Of a stretch of DNA of 64,000 nucleotides, positions 8,777 to 17,135 are shown one piece after another (the stretch's first letter is position 1; each line of letters starts with the position of its first letter). The notes below the pieces were generated by a model. That model was not told the origin of the DNA. It ran no database searches and saw only the letters and a program-made list of their open reading frames with translations. Location: the NCBI RefSeq assembly GCF_025152575.1, contig NZ_CP102293.1, positions 2,232,001 through 2,296,000 of the forward strand. The letters are read 5' to 3'. Both the position numbers and the translations under genes were made by a program. Source of the DNA: Subdoligranulum variabile. Lineage in GTDB: Bacteria > Bacillota > Clostridia > Oscillospirales > Ruminococcaceae.

Positions 8777-10605
8777 GCCGCATCACTCCCAAAAAACTGC
8801 TCATACCAAACCAGAAAGCAGTAGATACAAAAGATCTGCCGCCAATTGTCCTGCCGGCGCCGCAAGTGCCGGTCTAACAGGATATGCAGCTGCCGAACCT
8901 GAAAGAACCGCGCCGCCGCCGGGCTGTCGAAAGCGGCACGCACCCGGGCTGCGTACACCGGGTCCCGCAGCCAGTCCCGCACCGGCACCGGAAAACCCCG
9001 CTTTTTCCGCTCGGCGCTGGGCAAAGGCAGATGCCGGGCCGCCGCGGCCCGCAGGGCCTTTTTGGTCTGGCGGGCGTCGGCTTTGGCGTCGGGGGGCAGG
9101 CGGCGGGCCAGGGCAAAGACCTCCCGGTCCAGAAAGGGCACCCGAAGCTCCAGGCTGTGGGCCATGCTCATCTTGTCGGCCTTAAGAAGGATGTCCCCGG
9201 CCAGCCACAGGTGCAGATCACACCACTGCATCCGGGTCACCGGGTCCAGCCCGGCGCTGGCCTGCCAGTAGGGACGAGCCAGGTCAAAGGGCAGGGCGGC
9301 GCGGTAGTCGTGGCGCAGCAGCCTGCGTTTCTGCCGTTCGGTGAACAGGGCGGTGTTGCCGTAGTACCGCTGGGCCAGCGGCCGCGCCCGCCGTACCAGA
9401 AAATTCACCCCCGGCACCGCGGGCAGACGTTCCGCCACCGCTCCCAGTACCCGGCGCAGCCCGGCGGGCAGCCGGTCGTACCAGGTGGCGGTAAAGGGTT
9501 CTTTGTAGATGTTGTACCCCGCAAAGAATTCGTCGGCACCCTCGCCGGAAAGGCAGACCTTTACATCCTTTGCCGCCTCCCCGTTGAGAAAATACAGGGC
9601 CACCGCGGCGGCATCCGCCAGCGGTTCGTCCATGTGGTACTGGACGGCGGGAATGGCGTTCCAGAATTCTTCCGGCGTGATGCGCCGCACCCGGCTCTGG
9701 ATGCCCAGCACCCTGGCCAGGTGGGCCGCCTGGTCCGCTTCGTCGTAGCCGGCCTCGGCATACCCGATGGTATAGCAGCGGGTGGGGCGGGCCAGTGCGG
9801 TGATGTAGGCGGAATCCACCCCGCCCGAAAGAAAGCCCGCCACCTCCACGTCGGCGATCTTGTGGGCGGCGACGCTGCCCTGCATGGTATCGTCGATGGC
9901 CGCGGCCCAGTCGGTGGGGGAAAGCTCCGGGGTGAATTCTGCCTGCCACCACCGTTCCACCCGCAGGCCGCTGCTGTCCAGCGTCAGACAGTGGGCGGGC
10001 AGCAGCTTTTTCACGCCGCGAAAAAAGGTCTCCTCCCCCGGTGAATACTGAAAACTCAGGTAGAGTTCCAGCTGACTCTCGTTGAGGCGCTTTTCAAAGG
10101 CCGGATGATCCAGAAACGCCTTGATCTCGCTGGCGAACAGCAGTGTGCCGTCCGCCGCCTGGTAATAATACAGCGGCTTGATGCCGAAAGGGTCCCGGGC
10201 ACAGAACAGCGTGCCGGTTTTTCGGTCCCACAGGGCAAAGGCAAACATCCCCCGCAGCCGGGGCAGCAGATCCCGGCCCCAGGCTTCCCAGCCGTGGAGC
10301 AGTACCTCGGTGTCCGACCGGGTGGCAAAGGTGTGCCCGGCGGCGACCAGTTCTTCCGTCAGTGCCTGGTAGTTGTAGATCTCCCCGTTGAAAACCACCA
10401 CAAAACGCCCGTCTTCGTTGAACATGGGCTGGGGGCCGCCCTCCAGATCGATGATCGCCAGCCGCCGGTGTCCCAGCGCCGCCCGCCCCTCCAGAAATAC
10501 GCCCTGGCCGTCCGGCCCGCGGTGGGCGATGCGCCGCAGCATCGCCTGCAGTACCGGGCCTTCCGCATCGCCCCGGGCGTTGACAAATCCCGCAATTCCA
10601 CACAT
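8773..10605 (-). CDS. asnB: Glutamine-dependent asparagine synthetase-family amidotransferase (copy 1)
   Basis: 610 residues. Cys2 after the initiator Met (MCGIAGF) is the class II glutaminase nucleophile; the N-terminal glutaminase domain (about 1-200) keeps RGPDGQG and FNGEIYNY. The C-terminal AMP-forming domain has the PP-loop SGGVDS (260-265) and SGEGADEFFAGY. The start is fixed by the need for Cys2; the frame upstream of 10605 is not coding. The family includes free-Asn synthetases and cell-wall amidotransferases (LtsA of corynebacteria, AsnB of Bacillus, which amidate meso-diaminopimelate; AsnH of lactococci, which amidates D-Asp). Coupling to a MurE-like gene favours a peptidoglycan role; this is inference. 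Confidence 0.88.
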   Translation of the reverse strand: MCGIAGFVNARGDAEGPVLQAMLRRIAHRGPDGQGVFLEGRAALGHRRLAIIDLEGGPQPMFNEDGRFVVVFNGEIYNYQALTEELVAAGHTFATRSDTEVLLHGWEAWGRDLLPRLRGMFAFALWDRKTGTLFCARDPFGIKPLYYYQAADGTLLFASEIKAFLDHPAFEKRLNESQLELYLSFQYSPGEETFFRGVKKLLPAHCLTLDSSGLRVERWWQAEFTPELSPTDWAAAIDDTMQGSVAAHKIADVEVAGFLSGGVDSAYITALARPTRCYTIGYAEAGYDEADQAAHLARVLGIQSRVRRITPEEFWNAIPAVQYHMDEPLADAAAVALYFLNGEAAKDVKVCLSGEGADEFFAGYNIYKEPFTATWYDRLPAGLRRVLGAVAERLPAVPGVNFLVRRARPLAQRYYGNTALFTERQKRRLLRHDYRAALPFDLARPYWQASAGLDPVTRMQWCDLHLWLAGDILLKADKMSMAHSLELRVPFLDREVFALARRLPPDAKADARQTKKALRAAAARHLPLPSAERKKRGFPVPVRDWLRDPVYAARVRAAFDSPAAARFFQVRQLHILLDRHLRRRQDNWRQIFCIYCFLVWYEQFFGSDAA

Positions 10606-10633
10606 GCCGTGTCCCTCACTTCCCCTGAACTGC

Positions 10634-10663
10634 TTTATAGTATGCGCAGAAATGCCAAAGCAA
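10634..10663 (-). promoter_or_regulatory. Probable asnB1-murE promoter
   Basis: On the minus strand TTGCTT (10658-10663) and TATAAA (10634-10639) with an 18-bp spacer, 29 bases before the asnB1 start. Confidence 0.5.
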
Positions 10664-10715
10664 CCACGGGTTGCCGGTTTGGCAAGAGGGCTTGCTGGTG
10701 TTTTGGCAGTGGGTA

Positions 10716-10724
10716 TGCTACAAT
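10716..10724 (+). promoter_or_regulatory. Extended -10 promoter of the XRE regulator
   Basis: TGCTACAAT (extended -10; TACAAT at 10719-10724) lies 27 bases before the regulator start. The -35 region is weak. It is divergent from the asnB1 promoter, so one regulator could control both directions. Confidence 0.5.
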
Positions 10725-10750
10725 GAGACCCAAGAAAGGGGGCGCTTTCC

Positions 10751-11950
10751 ATGACGCTGGGAGAGAACATCCAGGCGGCGCGCAAGAAAAAAGGACTCAG
10801 CCAGGAAGCGCTGGCTGAACAGGTGGGGGTCAGCCGCCAGGCCCTGGGCAAGTGGGAGAAGGATACCGCCCTGCCCAGCCTGGACAATCTGCAGGCGCTG
10901 GCCGCTGCCCTGGATGTGAGCGTGGATGGGCTGCTGGGAACGGCACGGCCGGGCGGCACCCCGGAACCGTCGCTGACCCTGGATACCCTGCGGGCGCTGC
11001 TGGAAGCCCGGGATGCCGAAAAGCGGCGCCGGACCCGGCTGTGGGGCGGTGCGGCTTTGGCTGTGGCGGCGCTGCTGCTCTGCGGGATTTTCGGCGTGGC
11101 CTGGCAGTATGACCGCCAGGTGCAAGCCCTGAAGGAAAACTATGCCCAGGCGCAGCAGCAGTTCTCTGCCACCCAGAGTGAACTCTCGGCCCAGATCGAG
11201 GAGCTGCAGGCGGCGATACGGCAGGGGGAGGCCACCGTGCTGGACTGGAGCTGGCAGCCCAACGGCAAGGTGGTCCATGACCTGGACTGGAGTTGGGTGC
11301 CGGTGAGCGTTTCGGTGACGCCCCGCACCGCCACCGAGGGGATGACCGGTCAGCTGGTGGTGGTCCACCAGGGCGGCCGGTACGACGGCACCACCGAGCT
11401 GATGGCCATGTCCCTGGGGGCCGACGGCGTCTACCGGGTGGAACGGGGGCTGATTTTTACCGTGGGGGAGACGGTGGACCTCTCGGTGCAGTGGCAGAGC
11501 ACCGGCGGCACGACGACCAACGAACCGCTGGGCACGGTGGTTTGCACCGAGTATACCCTTGGTCCGGAATTTTTGTGGGATGGATATGGTACGGACTTTG
11601 ACTACGGATATCGCACCCGGATGGAAGTCGGCCGGACGATGCTGACCCTGACGAATTATTCGGTGCAAATGGACCTGGATTGTCCTGCCTGGATGCAGAT
11701 ACAGTCGGTGACGGTGGAACTGCGGCTGAAGGGAGCGGCCGGGGAACCGGCGGCGGAGATCGAGCTGACGTGTGACGATAGCTGGCAGAGCGATACCCGC
11801 AACCTGTCGCAGTGGAGCGGGACCTTCTGGAACGAGGAAGTCAAGGATGGCTGGCCCTACGAGGACGGCGACGTCAGGTTTGTGGCCCAGGTCACCGACA
11901 AAAACGGCAATGTCTGGACGGATATTCACCCGCTTTCGGAAAAACCATAA
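10751..11950 (+). CDS. Membrane-anchored XRE-type regulator with extracytoplasmic domain
   Basis: 399 residues in three parts. Residues about 4-60 are a Cro/C1-type helix-turn-helix (KGLSQEALAEQVGVSRQALGKWE core). Residues about 97-118 form one membrane helix. The rest is predicted outside the cell: a coiled coil (about 120-157) and a beta-rich domain with two WSW segments (DWSWQPNGK and DWSWVPVSV). This layout suggests a one-component sensor that binds DNA from the membrane. It lies between divergent cell-wall genes. The signal is unknown. The outer domain resembles no family I can name. Confidence 0.75.
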   Translation: MTLGENIQAARKKKGLSQEALAEQVGVSRQALGKWEKDTALPSLDNLQALAAALDVSVDGLLGTARPGGTPEPSLTLDTLRALLEARDAEKRRRTRLWGGAALAVAALLLCGIFGVAWQYDRQVQALKENYAQAQQQFSATQSELSAQIEELQAAIRQGEATVLDWSWQPNGKVVHDLDWSWVPVSVSVTPRTATEGMTGQLVVVHQGGRYDGTTELMAMSLGADGVYRVERGLIFTVGETVDLSVQWQSTGGTTTNEPLGTVVCTEYTLGPEFLWDGYGTDFDYGYRTRMEVGRTMLTLTNYSVQMDLDCPAWMQIQSVTVELRLKGAAGEPAAEIELTCDDSWQSDTRNLSQWSGTFWNEEVKDGWPYEDGDVRFVAQVTDKNGNVWTDIHPLSEKP

Positions 11951-12016
11951 TACAGGAAATTTCCGGGACCCCGGCGCATAGCCAAGCCCTTTTGTCATAC
12001 ACTAAGACAGGGGGTG

Positions 12017-13219
12017 ATGGCGGTGGCCGGGGTCTTGCCTGTTCTGCTGGGCGGCGACGCCAACGTCTACGGCATGGCGCGCAGCTTTTATGAGGCGTAC
12101 GGTGTGCACAGTGTGGCGGTGTGCAAACGGGCACTGCCGGCGCTGGCCCACAGCCGTCTCGTGAAAGCGGCGGTGGAAAACGGGCGTCTGGAGGAAGACG
12201 GCGTGTTTACGGCGGTGCTCACGGCGCTGGCCAAAGCGCACCCGGACAAAACCTGCCTGCTGGTCTCCTGCGCCGACGGGTACACCATGCAGCTGGCCCG
12301 CTGTCGGGAAGCCCTGGCACCCTACTATCGTTTTGCCTGCCCCGACCCGGCGACGGTGCGATCCCTGGGGACCAAGGAAGGCTTTGCCCGGGTCTGCGCG
12401 GAGCAGGGCCTGCGTACCCCCCGGAGTGTTACGCTGGCTGCCGGAGCGCCGCTGCCGGACCTGCCCTTTGCCGGGCCGGTCATCGTCAAGCCGGCGGATT
12501 CCCCGGCCTACTGGAACTGCCATTTCCCCGGCAAACGGAAGGTGTATCTCACCCACAGCGAAACGGAACTGGAAAGGGTGGTGCAGACCGTCCGTCAGGG
12601 AGGCTATACGGCAGATCTGCTGCTGCAGGAGTACATCCCCGGCCCCGACACGGCGCTGGGGGTAGTCAACGCCTACTGCGCCCGGGATGGCAGCGTGCCG
12701 TGGATCGTGCAGGGCCAGGTGCTTTTGCAGGAACGCACGCCGGAAGGCATCGGCAACTATGGGGCCATTCTGACGGAACCCGCCCGGCAGGACACCGCGC
12801 TGCTGGAATCTCTGGCGAACCTTTTGCGCCGGAGCGGCTGGCGGGGCTATGCCAATTTTGACCTGAAATATGACCGCTGCGGGGAACCCGTCCTTTTTGA
12901 GATGAATCCCCGGCAGGGGCGGGCGTCCTACTTCTGCACGGCGGCGGGGGCCAACCTGGCCCGGCCGCTGGTGGAGGATCTGGTGCTGCAGGATTCTGTC
13001 ACGCTGCCGGTGCTGCGTCCCTCGGTGTGGTATACAGCGCCCTGGGGCGTGGTGCGGCGGTACTGCCCCGACAGGCATCTGTTGCGGCGGGCGGCCAGCC
13101 TGCGGTACCGGGGACGCGGGCGGTGTCATCTGCTGGCACCGGGGGAGGGCCCTGCCCGGCGATTCTGGTTTTTGCTGCGGCAGGGTGCCTATGGACGCAA
13201 GATGAGAAACCATTCCTGA
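12017..13219 (+). CDS. ATP-grasp ligase resembling D-aspartate ligase
   Basis: 400 residues, cytosolic. The N-terminal stretch VLLGGDANVYGMARS, the central VIVKPADSP and the ATP-grasp metal site NFDLKYD then EMNPRQGR match the ATP-grasp family that includes the D-aspartate ligase of Enterococcus faecium and Lactococcus, which attaches D-Asp to the side-chain amine of residue 3 of the peptidoglycan stem. The assignment is from motif memory, not a search. A GTG at 12014 immediately precedes the ATG used here; both fit a GGGGG ribosome site. The next gene is an AsnB homologue, mirroring the D-Asp ligase plus AsnH pairing in lactic acid bacteria. Confidence 0.65.
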   Translation: MAVAGVLPVLLGGDANVYGMARSFYEAYGVHSVAVCKRALPALAHSRLVKAAVENGRLEEDGVFTAVLTALAKAHPDKTCLLVSCADGYTMQLARCREALAPYYRFACPDPATVRSLGTKEGFARVCAEQGLRTPRSVTLAAGAPLPDLPFAGPVIVKPADSPAYWNCHFPGKRKVYLTHSETELERVVQTVRQGGYTADLLLQEYIPGPDTALGVVNAYCARDGSVPWIVQGQVLLQERTPEGIGNYGAILTEPARQDTALLESLANLLRRSGWRGYANFDLKYDRCGEPVLFEMNPRQGRASYFCTAAGANLARPLVEDLVLQDSVTLPVLRPSVWYTAPWGVVRRYCPDRHLLRRAASLRYRGRGRCHLLAPGEGPARRFWFLLRQGAYGRKMRNHS

Positions 13220-13242
13220 CGGGCCGCTGCGGCCCGCTTTTT
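13220..13242 (+). terminator. Terminator or attenuator between ATP-grasp gene and asnB2
   Basis: A 6-bp GC-only stem (CGGGCC at 13220-13225 with 13231-13236) with a 5-base loop, then CTTTTT. It lies directly before the ribosome site of asnB2, so it may only reduce read-through. Confidence 0.65.
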
Positions 13243-13262
13243 GTATCGGAAGGAGGCACGCC

Positions 13263-15110
13263 ATGTGCGGCATTGTCGGCTTTGCCGAAGCACACCATGA
13301 CCCCGCCCAAGCCCGCCGCACCCTGCAGGGGATGGCGGCGCTGATCCGGCATCGCGGCCCCGACGGGGAGGGGCTGTACGCCGATGACCGGGCGGCACTG
13401 GGACACCGGCGGCTGTCCATCATCGATCTGGAGGGCGGCGGCCAGCCCATGTTCAACGAGGATGGCAGCCTGGTGGTGGTCTTCAACGGAGAAATCTACA
13501 ACTACCGGGAACTGGCCCGGCAGCTGTCGGCAGCGGGGCATACCTTTGCCACTCGGTCGGACACCGAGGTGCTGCTCCACGGCTGGGAACAGTGGGGCAA
13601 AGCGCTGCCCGGCAAGCTGCGTGGGATGTTTGCCTTTGTGCTGTGGGATCGGGAAACCGGCACGCTGTTCGGGGCCCGGGATCTGTTCGGCATCAAGCCG
13701 CTGTACTATTATCGCCGGGGGGAACTGCTGCTTTTTGCCAGTGAGATCAAAGCCTTTCTGGCCCACCCGGGATTTGTAAAGCGGTTCAACGAGGACCGTC
13801 TGCCCGATTACCTGAGCACCGAATATCTGCCCGGGGACGAAACGTTGTTTGTCGGTGTCCATGAGCTGCTGCCCGGCCACTGCTTCACCTGGCAGGAGGG
13901 GCACCTGGATCTGCAGCGGTATGGCAAGATCCGTTACCGTATCCGGGAGGACCGCACCCTGGACGAGTGGGCGGAGCGTATCGACAAAGCCTTTACCGAC
14001 AGCGTAGCCGCCCACAAGATCGCCGATGTGGAGGTGGGATGCTTTCTGTCGGGCGGGGTGGATTCCAGCCTGACGGCCTGCAAGGCGGCCCGGCAGCAGA
14101 GTCATCTGCAATGTTTTTCGGTGGGGTATGCCGAGGAAGCCTACTCCGAGCTGCCCGCCGCCCGGCAGGCAGCGGAAGCCCTGGAGGTACCCTGCACCGA
14201 GACCACCGTCAGCGCCGGTGAGTTCTTTGCCGCCAACCGGGCCATCCAGTGGTATCTGGACGAACCCATGCCCAACCCGGCGGAAGTGCCGCTGTATTTT
14301 CTCTGCAAGAGCGCCCGGCAGCGGGTCAAGGTGGTGCTCTCGGGGGAGGGCGCCGACGAACTGTTCGGCGGCTATCCGCTCTACTGCCAGGGGGTGCATA
14401 TGGATGCCTGGCAGCGTCTGCCCAAAGGACTGCGGCGGACCCTGGCCCGGCTGGCGCCGGACCGTGGCTTTTTGCGGCGTGGCGCCCAGAGCCGCTGGCA
14501 GCGCTGCGCCCGGGCCAACTACGTCTTTGCCTCGCCGGAAGAGCGGGACCGCTACCTCAAACGAAAATATTCTTCCCAGACCCCGGCCCAGCGGTTCAAA
14601 CCGTATTTTGACAGAGTGCGCAGCCTCGACGAAGCCACGGCGCTGCAGTGGGTGGACCTGCATACCTGGCTGCCCCGGGATATTCTGCGCAAGGCTGACC
14701 GGATGAGCATGGCCCACAGTCTGGAACTGCGGGTTCCCTTCCTGGACCGGGAGGTGCTGGCCGTCGCCATGGGACTGCCCCGCGTTTACCGCTGCACCCG
14801 CCGCAAAACCAAGGTGGCGCTGCGGGCTGCTGCAGCCCGCAGTCTGCCGCCGGAACTTTCGGGGCGCAAAAAGCGGGGGTTTCCGGTGCCGCTGGCGGAC
14901 TGGCTGCGGCAGGACACCTACTACACCATGGTGCGGGAAAAGTTTGTGGGGCCTGTGGCCGAGAGATTCTTCGACACCCGGGCGTTGTGTGATCTGCTGG
15001 AGGCTCACCGCACCGGCAAGGTCAATGCCATGACCAAAATCTGGAGCTTCTACTGCTTCATCCTGTGGTACGAACTCTACTTCGTGGACTCGCTGCCGCC
15101 GCAATTTTAA
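13263..15110 (+). CDS. asnB: Glutamine-dependent asparagine synthetase-family amidotransferase (copy 2)
   Basis: 615 residues. MCGIVGF provides the nucleophile Cys2, and the glutaminase domain contains RGPDGEG and FNGEIYNY. The synthetase domain has SGGVDSS (263-269) and SGEGADELFGGY. It is clearly paralogous to copy 1 at 8773-10605, with shared LEGG.QPMFNEDG and MSMAHSLELRVPFLDREV segments. An AAGGAGG ribosome site precedes the ATG. Following a D-aspartate-ligase-like gene, a role amidating a peptidoglycan carboxylate (as AsnH does) is likely but unproven; free asparagine synthesis is the alternative. Confidence 0.88.
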   Translation: MCGIVGFAEAHHDPAQARRTLQGMAALIRHRGPDGEGLYADDRAALGHRRLSIIDLEGGGQPMFNEDGSLVVVFNGEIYNYRELARQLSAAGHTFATRSDTEVLLHGWEQWGKALPGKLRGMFAFVLWDRETGTLFGARDLFGIKPLYYYRRGELLLFASEIKAFLAHPGFVKRFNEDRLPDYLSTEYLPGDETLFVGVHELLPGHCFTWQEGHLDLQRYGKIRYRIREDRTLDEWAERIDKAFTDSVAAHKIADVEVGCFLSGGVDSSLTACKAARQQSHLQCFSVGYAEEAYSELPAARQAAEALEVPCTETTVSAGEFFAANRAIQWYLDEPMPNPAEVPLYFLCKSARQRVKVVLSGEGADELFGGYPLYCQGVHMDAWQRLPKGLRRTLARLAPDRGFLRRGAQSRWQRCARANYVFASPEERDRYLKRKYSSQTPAQRFKPYFDRVRSLDEATALQWVDLHTWLPRDILRKADRMSMAHSLELRVPFLDREVLAVAMGLPRVYRCTRRKTKVALRAAAARSLPPELSGRKKRGFPVPLADWLRQDTYYTMVREKFVGPVAERFFDTRALCDLLEAHRTGKVNAMTKIWSFYCFILWYELYFVDSLPPQF

Positions 15111-15139
15111 AAAATGTCAAAAAATCTTGCGAAATCCTC

Positions 15140-15168
15140 TTGACTTGTGCCGCACTGTTTGCTATAAT
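15140..15168 (+). promoter_or_regulatory. tRNA cluster promoter
   Basis: TTGACT (15140-15145), 17-bp spacer, TATAAT (15163-15168), near-consensus sigma-A promoter, 38 bases before the first tRNA. Confidence 0.88.
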
Positions 15169-15205
15169 ATCCCTCGCAGCATGCCCCTATGGGCACGAAC
15201 CATGT

Positions 15206-15279
<74 letters not shown>

Positions 15280-15285
15280 TTTCGT

Positions 15286-15363
15286 GGTGCCTATGGCGCA
15301 GTTGGTTAGCGCGCCAGATTGTGGCTCTGGAGGCCGAGAGTTCGAATCTCTCTAGGCACCCCA
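15286..15363 (+). tRNA. tRNA-His (anticodon GTG)
   Basis: Acceptor GTGCCTA/TAGGCAC with the histidine-specific extra G at -1 (15286) opposite discriminator C (15360), D arm GCGC/GCGC, anticodon loop TTGTGGC. An encoded CCA occupies 15361-15363. Confidence 0.95.
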
Positions 15364-15365
15364 CC

Positions 15366-15405
15366 AAAGACCGTGTAGGCCCGTCCCGCACGGTCTTTTC
15401 TTTTT
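15366..15405 (+). terminator. Terminator between tRNA-His and tRNA-Gln
   Basis: A 10-bp perfect stem (AAAGACCGTG at 15366-15375 with 15389-15398) is followed by a T-rich run. tRNA-Gln directly downstream must then depend on read-through or a separate promoter. Confidence 0.7.
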
Positions 15406-15406
15406 C

Positions 15407-15481
15407 TGGGCCGTCGCCAAGCGGTAAGGCAGAGGACTTTGACTCCTCCATCCGTCGGTTCAAATCCGGCCGGCCCAACCA
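15407..15481 (+). tRNA. tRNA-Gln (anticodon TTG)
   Basis: Acceptor TGGGCCG/CGGCCCA, anticodon loop CTTTGAC within stem GAGGA/TCCTC, T loop GTTCAAATC, encoded CCA at 15479-15481. Confidence 0.93.
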
Positions 15482-15483
15482 AA

Positions 15484-15517
15484 ACAGCGTTGCGTTTTTA
15501 CGCAGCGCTGTTTTTTT
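15484..15517 (+). terminator. Terminator after tRNA-Gln
   Basis: An 11-bp stem with one wobble (15484-15494 with 15501-15511) followed by seven T. Confidence 0.85.
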
Positions 15518-15565
15518 GTATATCAGCACCGCAGGCGGGCACACTAGCCCCGGAGGTGTTTCAAG

Positions 15566-15877
15566 ATGGTTTATCTGGACTGTGCGCAGTACGACTGCTG
15601 TCACAATAAAGCCGGTGCCTGCTACCTGGGCAGCATCAAGGTGCATCACGCAGGGGAGAAGGACGCGGTCTGCAGCAGTTACCGCTGCAACGAGAGCGTG
15701 GGCAATGTGGCCACCGACAATGCCCCCGCCACGGTGGAGACCGAAGTCCGCTGCGACGACAAGGGCTGCAAATATCTCGAGGGGCGGGCCTGCTGTGCCG
15801 ATCACGTCTGCATCGATGAGTGCGGCTGCGGGCCCAAATGCACCACCCGCAAGACGGCGCGGCAGAGCCGTTCCTGA
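15566..15877 (+). CDS. DUF1540 cysteine-rich small protein
   Basis: 103 residues with 14 cysteines arranged as two similar halves: CAQYDCCHNKAGACYLGSI (from Cys6) and CDDKGCKYLEGRACCADHV (from Cys63). This repeated CxxxxCxYxxxxxCxAxxI pattern is the DUF1540 signature, thought to bind metal. The start has a GGAGG ribosome site 11 bases upstream. It stands alone between terminators; the function is unknown. Confidence 0.8.
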   Translation: MVYLDCAQYDCCHNKAGACYLGSIKVHHAGEKDAVCSSYRCNESVGNVATDNAPATVETEVRCDDKGCKYLEGRACCADHVCIDECGCGPKCTTRKTARQSRS

Positions 15878-15885
15878 GCCGCTGC

Positions 15886-15920
15886 AGGGCGTTCCCGTGG
15901 GAGGGAGCGCCCTGTTTTTT
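15886..15920 (+). terminator. Terminator after DUF1540 gene
   Basis: An 11-bp stem with one wobble (15886-15896 with 15903-15913) then GTTTTTT. Confidence 0.85.
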
Positions 15921-15924
15921 ACGG

Positions 15925-15953
15925 TTGCGAAAGCGCCCGAATCGTTGTATAAT
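15925..15953 (+). promoter_or_regulatory. Promoter of the surface-glycan operon
   Basis: TTGCGA (15925-15930), 17-bp spacer, TATAAT (15948-15953). It sits just past a terminator and 64 bases before the first gene. No equally good internal promoter was noticed in the 14 genes that follow. Confidence 0.8.
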
Positions 15954-16017
15954 AAGACGATATAGTAGGCGGCGTGTGCCCGTCTGCCAATTTTTTGCAA
16001 AGTGAGGCGCGCTGCGT

Positions 16018-17133
16018 ATGTCCAATCCGCCGATTTCCGTGCCGTTCGTTTCTTTCCGCCCGTTGGAGAAGGAACTGGACGCCGACCTGCGCGGGGCCTT
16101 TGACCGGGTCCTGGCGAACAGCTGGTACATTGAAGGCCGGGAAGATGAAGCATTTGAAAAGGCTTTTGCCGCCTATTGCGGTGTGGGGTACTGCATCGGC
16201 TGCGGCAACGGACTGGATTCCCTGGTGCTGATCCTTAAGGCGATGGGCATCGGCCCGGGGGACGAGGTCATTGTGCCCTCCAACACCTTCATCGCCACCG
16301 TGCTGGCCATCAGCTATGCGGGGGCCGAACCGGTGCTGGTGGAGCCCAGACTGGCCACCTACAACCTTGACCCTGACCGCATCGAGGCTGCCGTTACGCC
16401 CCGCACCAAAGCCATTATGGCGGTGCATCTCTACGGCCAGTGCGCCGAGATGGACGCCATCTGCACCATCGCCAAAGCCCATGGCCTCAAGGTCATCGAG
16501 GATGCGGCCCAGGCCCACGGCGCTACCTGGAAAGGCCGCCGTGCGGGCAGTCTGGGCGATGCCGCCGGGTTCAGTTTTTATCCCGGCAAGAACCTGGGCG
16601 CCCTGGGGGATGCCGGCTGCGTGACTACCAACGACCCGGATCTGGCCAAAAAGGTACGGGCACTGGGCAACTACGGCAGTGACTACAAATACCATCATAT
16701 TTATAAAGGGCAGAATTCCCGTCTGGATGAACTGCAGGCTGCTTTTCTGGCGGCCAAGCTGCCCCACCTGGACCGGATGAACGCCGAACGCCGCCGCATT
16801 GCGGCTTGCTACTGCGCCGGCATCACCAATCCGGCGGTGATCCTGCCCACCGTGGCCGAGGGCTGCGAGCATGTGTACCATATTTTTGCGGTGCGCTGCA
16901 AGAGCCGGGATGCGCTGGAAGCCCACCTCCACGAGCGGGGCATCGGCACCAACAAACACTATCCCACCCCGATCCACCTGCAGGGGACGTATCGGGAACT
17001 GGGCCTTGCCCGCGGGGCACTGCCCATCGCCGAGGAAATCTCCGCCACGGAACTCAGTCTGCCCATGTACTACGGAATGACCGAAGAACAGGTGCAGGCC
17101 GTCATCGACGCCGTCAATTCGTATAAGGAGTAA
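16018..17133 (+). CDS. fdtB: DegT/DnrJ/EryC1-family sugar 3-aminotransferase (FdtB-like)
   Basis: 371-residue PLP enzyme of the nucleotide-sugar aminotransferase family. EDAAQAHGA holds the PLP-contacting Asp, and [13 protein letters not shown] holds the Schiff-base Lys. The C-terminal [13 protein letters not shown] segment is typical of FdtB/QdtB, which aminate dTDP-3-keto-6-deoxyhexose at C3 using glutamate. The ketoisomerase (20598) and acetyltransferase (21030) of the same route lie in this operon, which is why C3 rather than C4 amination is preferred. First gene of the operon; its stop is 2 bases from the next start. Confidence 0.85.
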   Translation: MSNPPISVPFVSFRPLEKELDADLRGAFDRVLANSWYIEGREDEAFEKAFAAYCGVGYCIGCGNGLDSLVLILKAMGIGPGDEVIVPSNTFIATVLAISYAGAEPVLVEPRLATYNLDPDRIEAAVTPRTKAIMAVHLYGQCAEMDAICTIAKAHGLKVIEDAAQAHGATWKGRRAGSLGDAAGFSFYPGKNLGALGDAGCVTTNDPDLAKKVRALGNYGSDYKYHHIYKGQNSRLDELQAAFLAAKLPHLDRMNAERRRIAACYCAGITNPAVILPTVAEGCEHVYHIFAVRCKSRDALEAHLHERGIGTNKHYPTPIHLQGTYRELGLARGALPIAEEISATELSLPMYYGMTEEQVQAVIDAVNSYKE

Positions 17134-17135
17134 TC

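Noticed and set aside
10606..10959. Upstream extension of asnB copy 1
   Set aside because: The family needs Cys at position 2 after Met; the extension covers the divergent promoters and regulator start.
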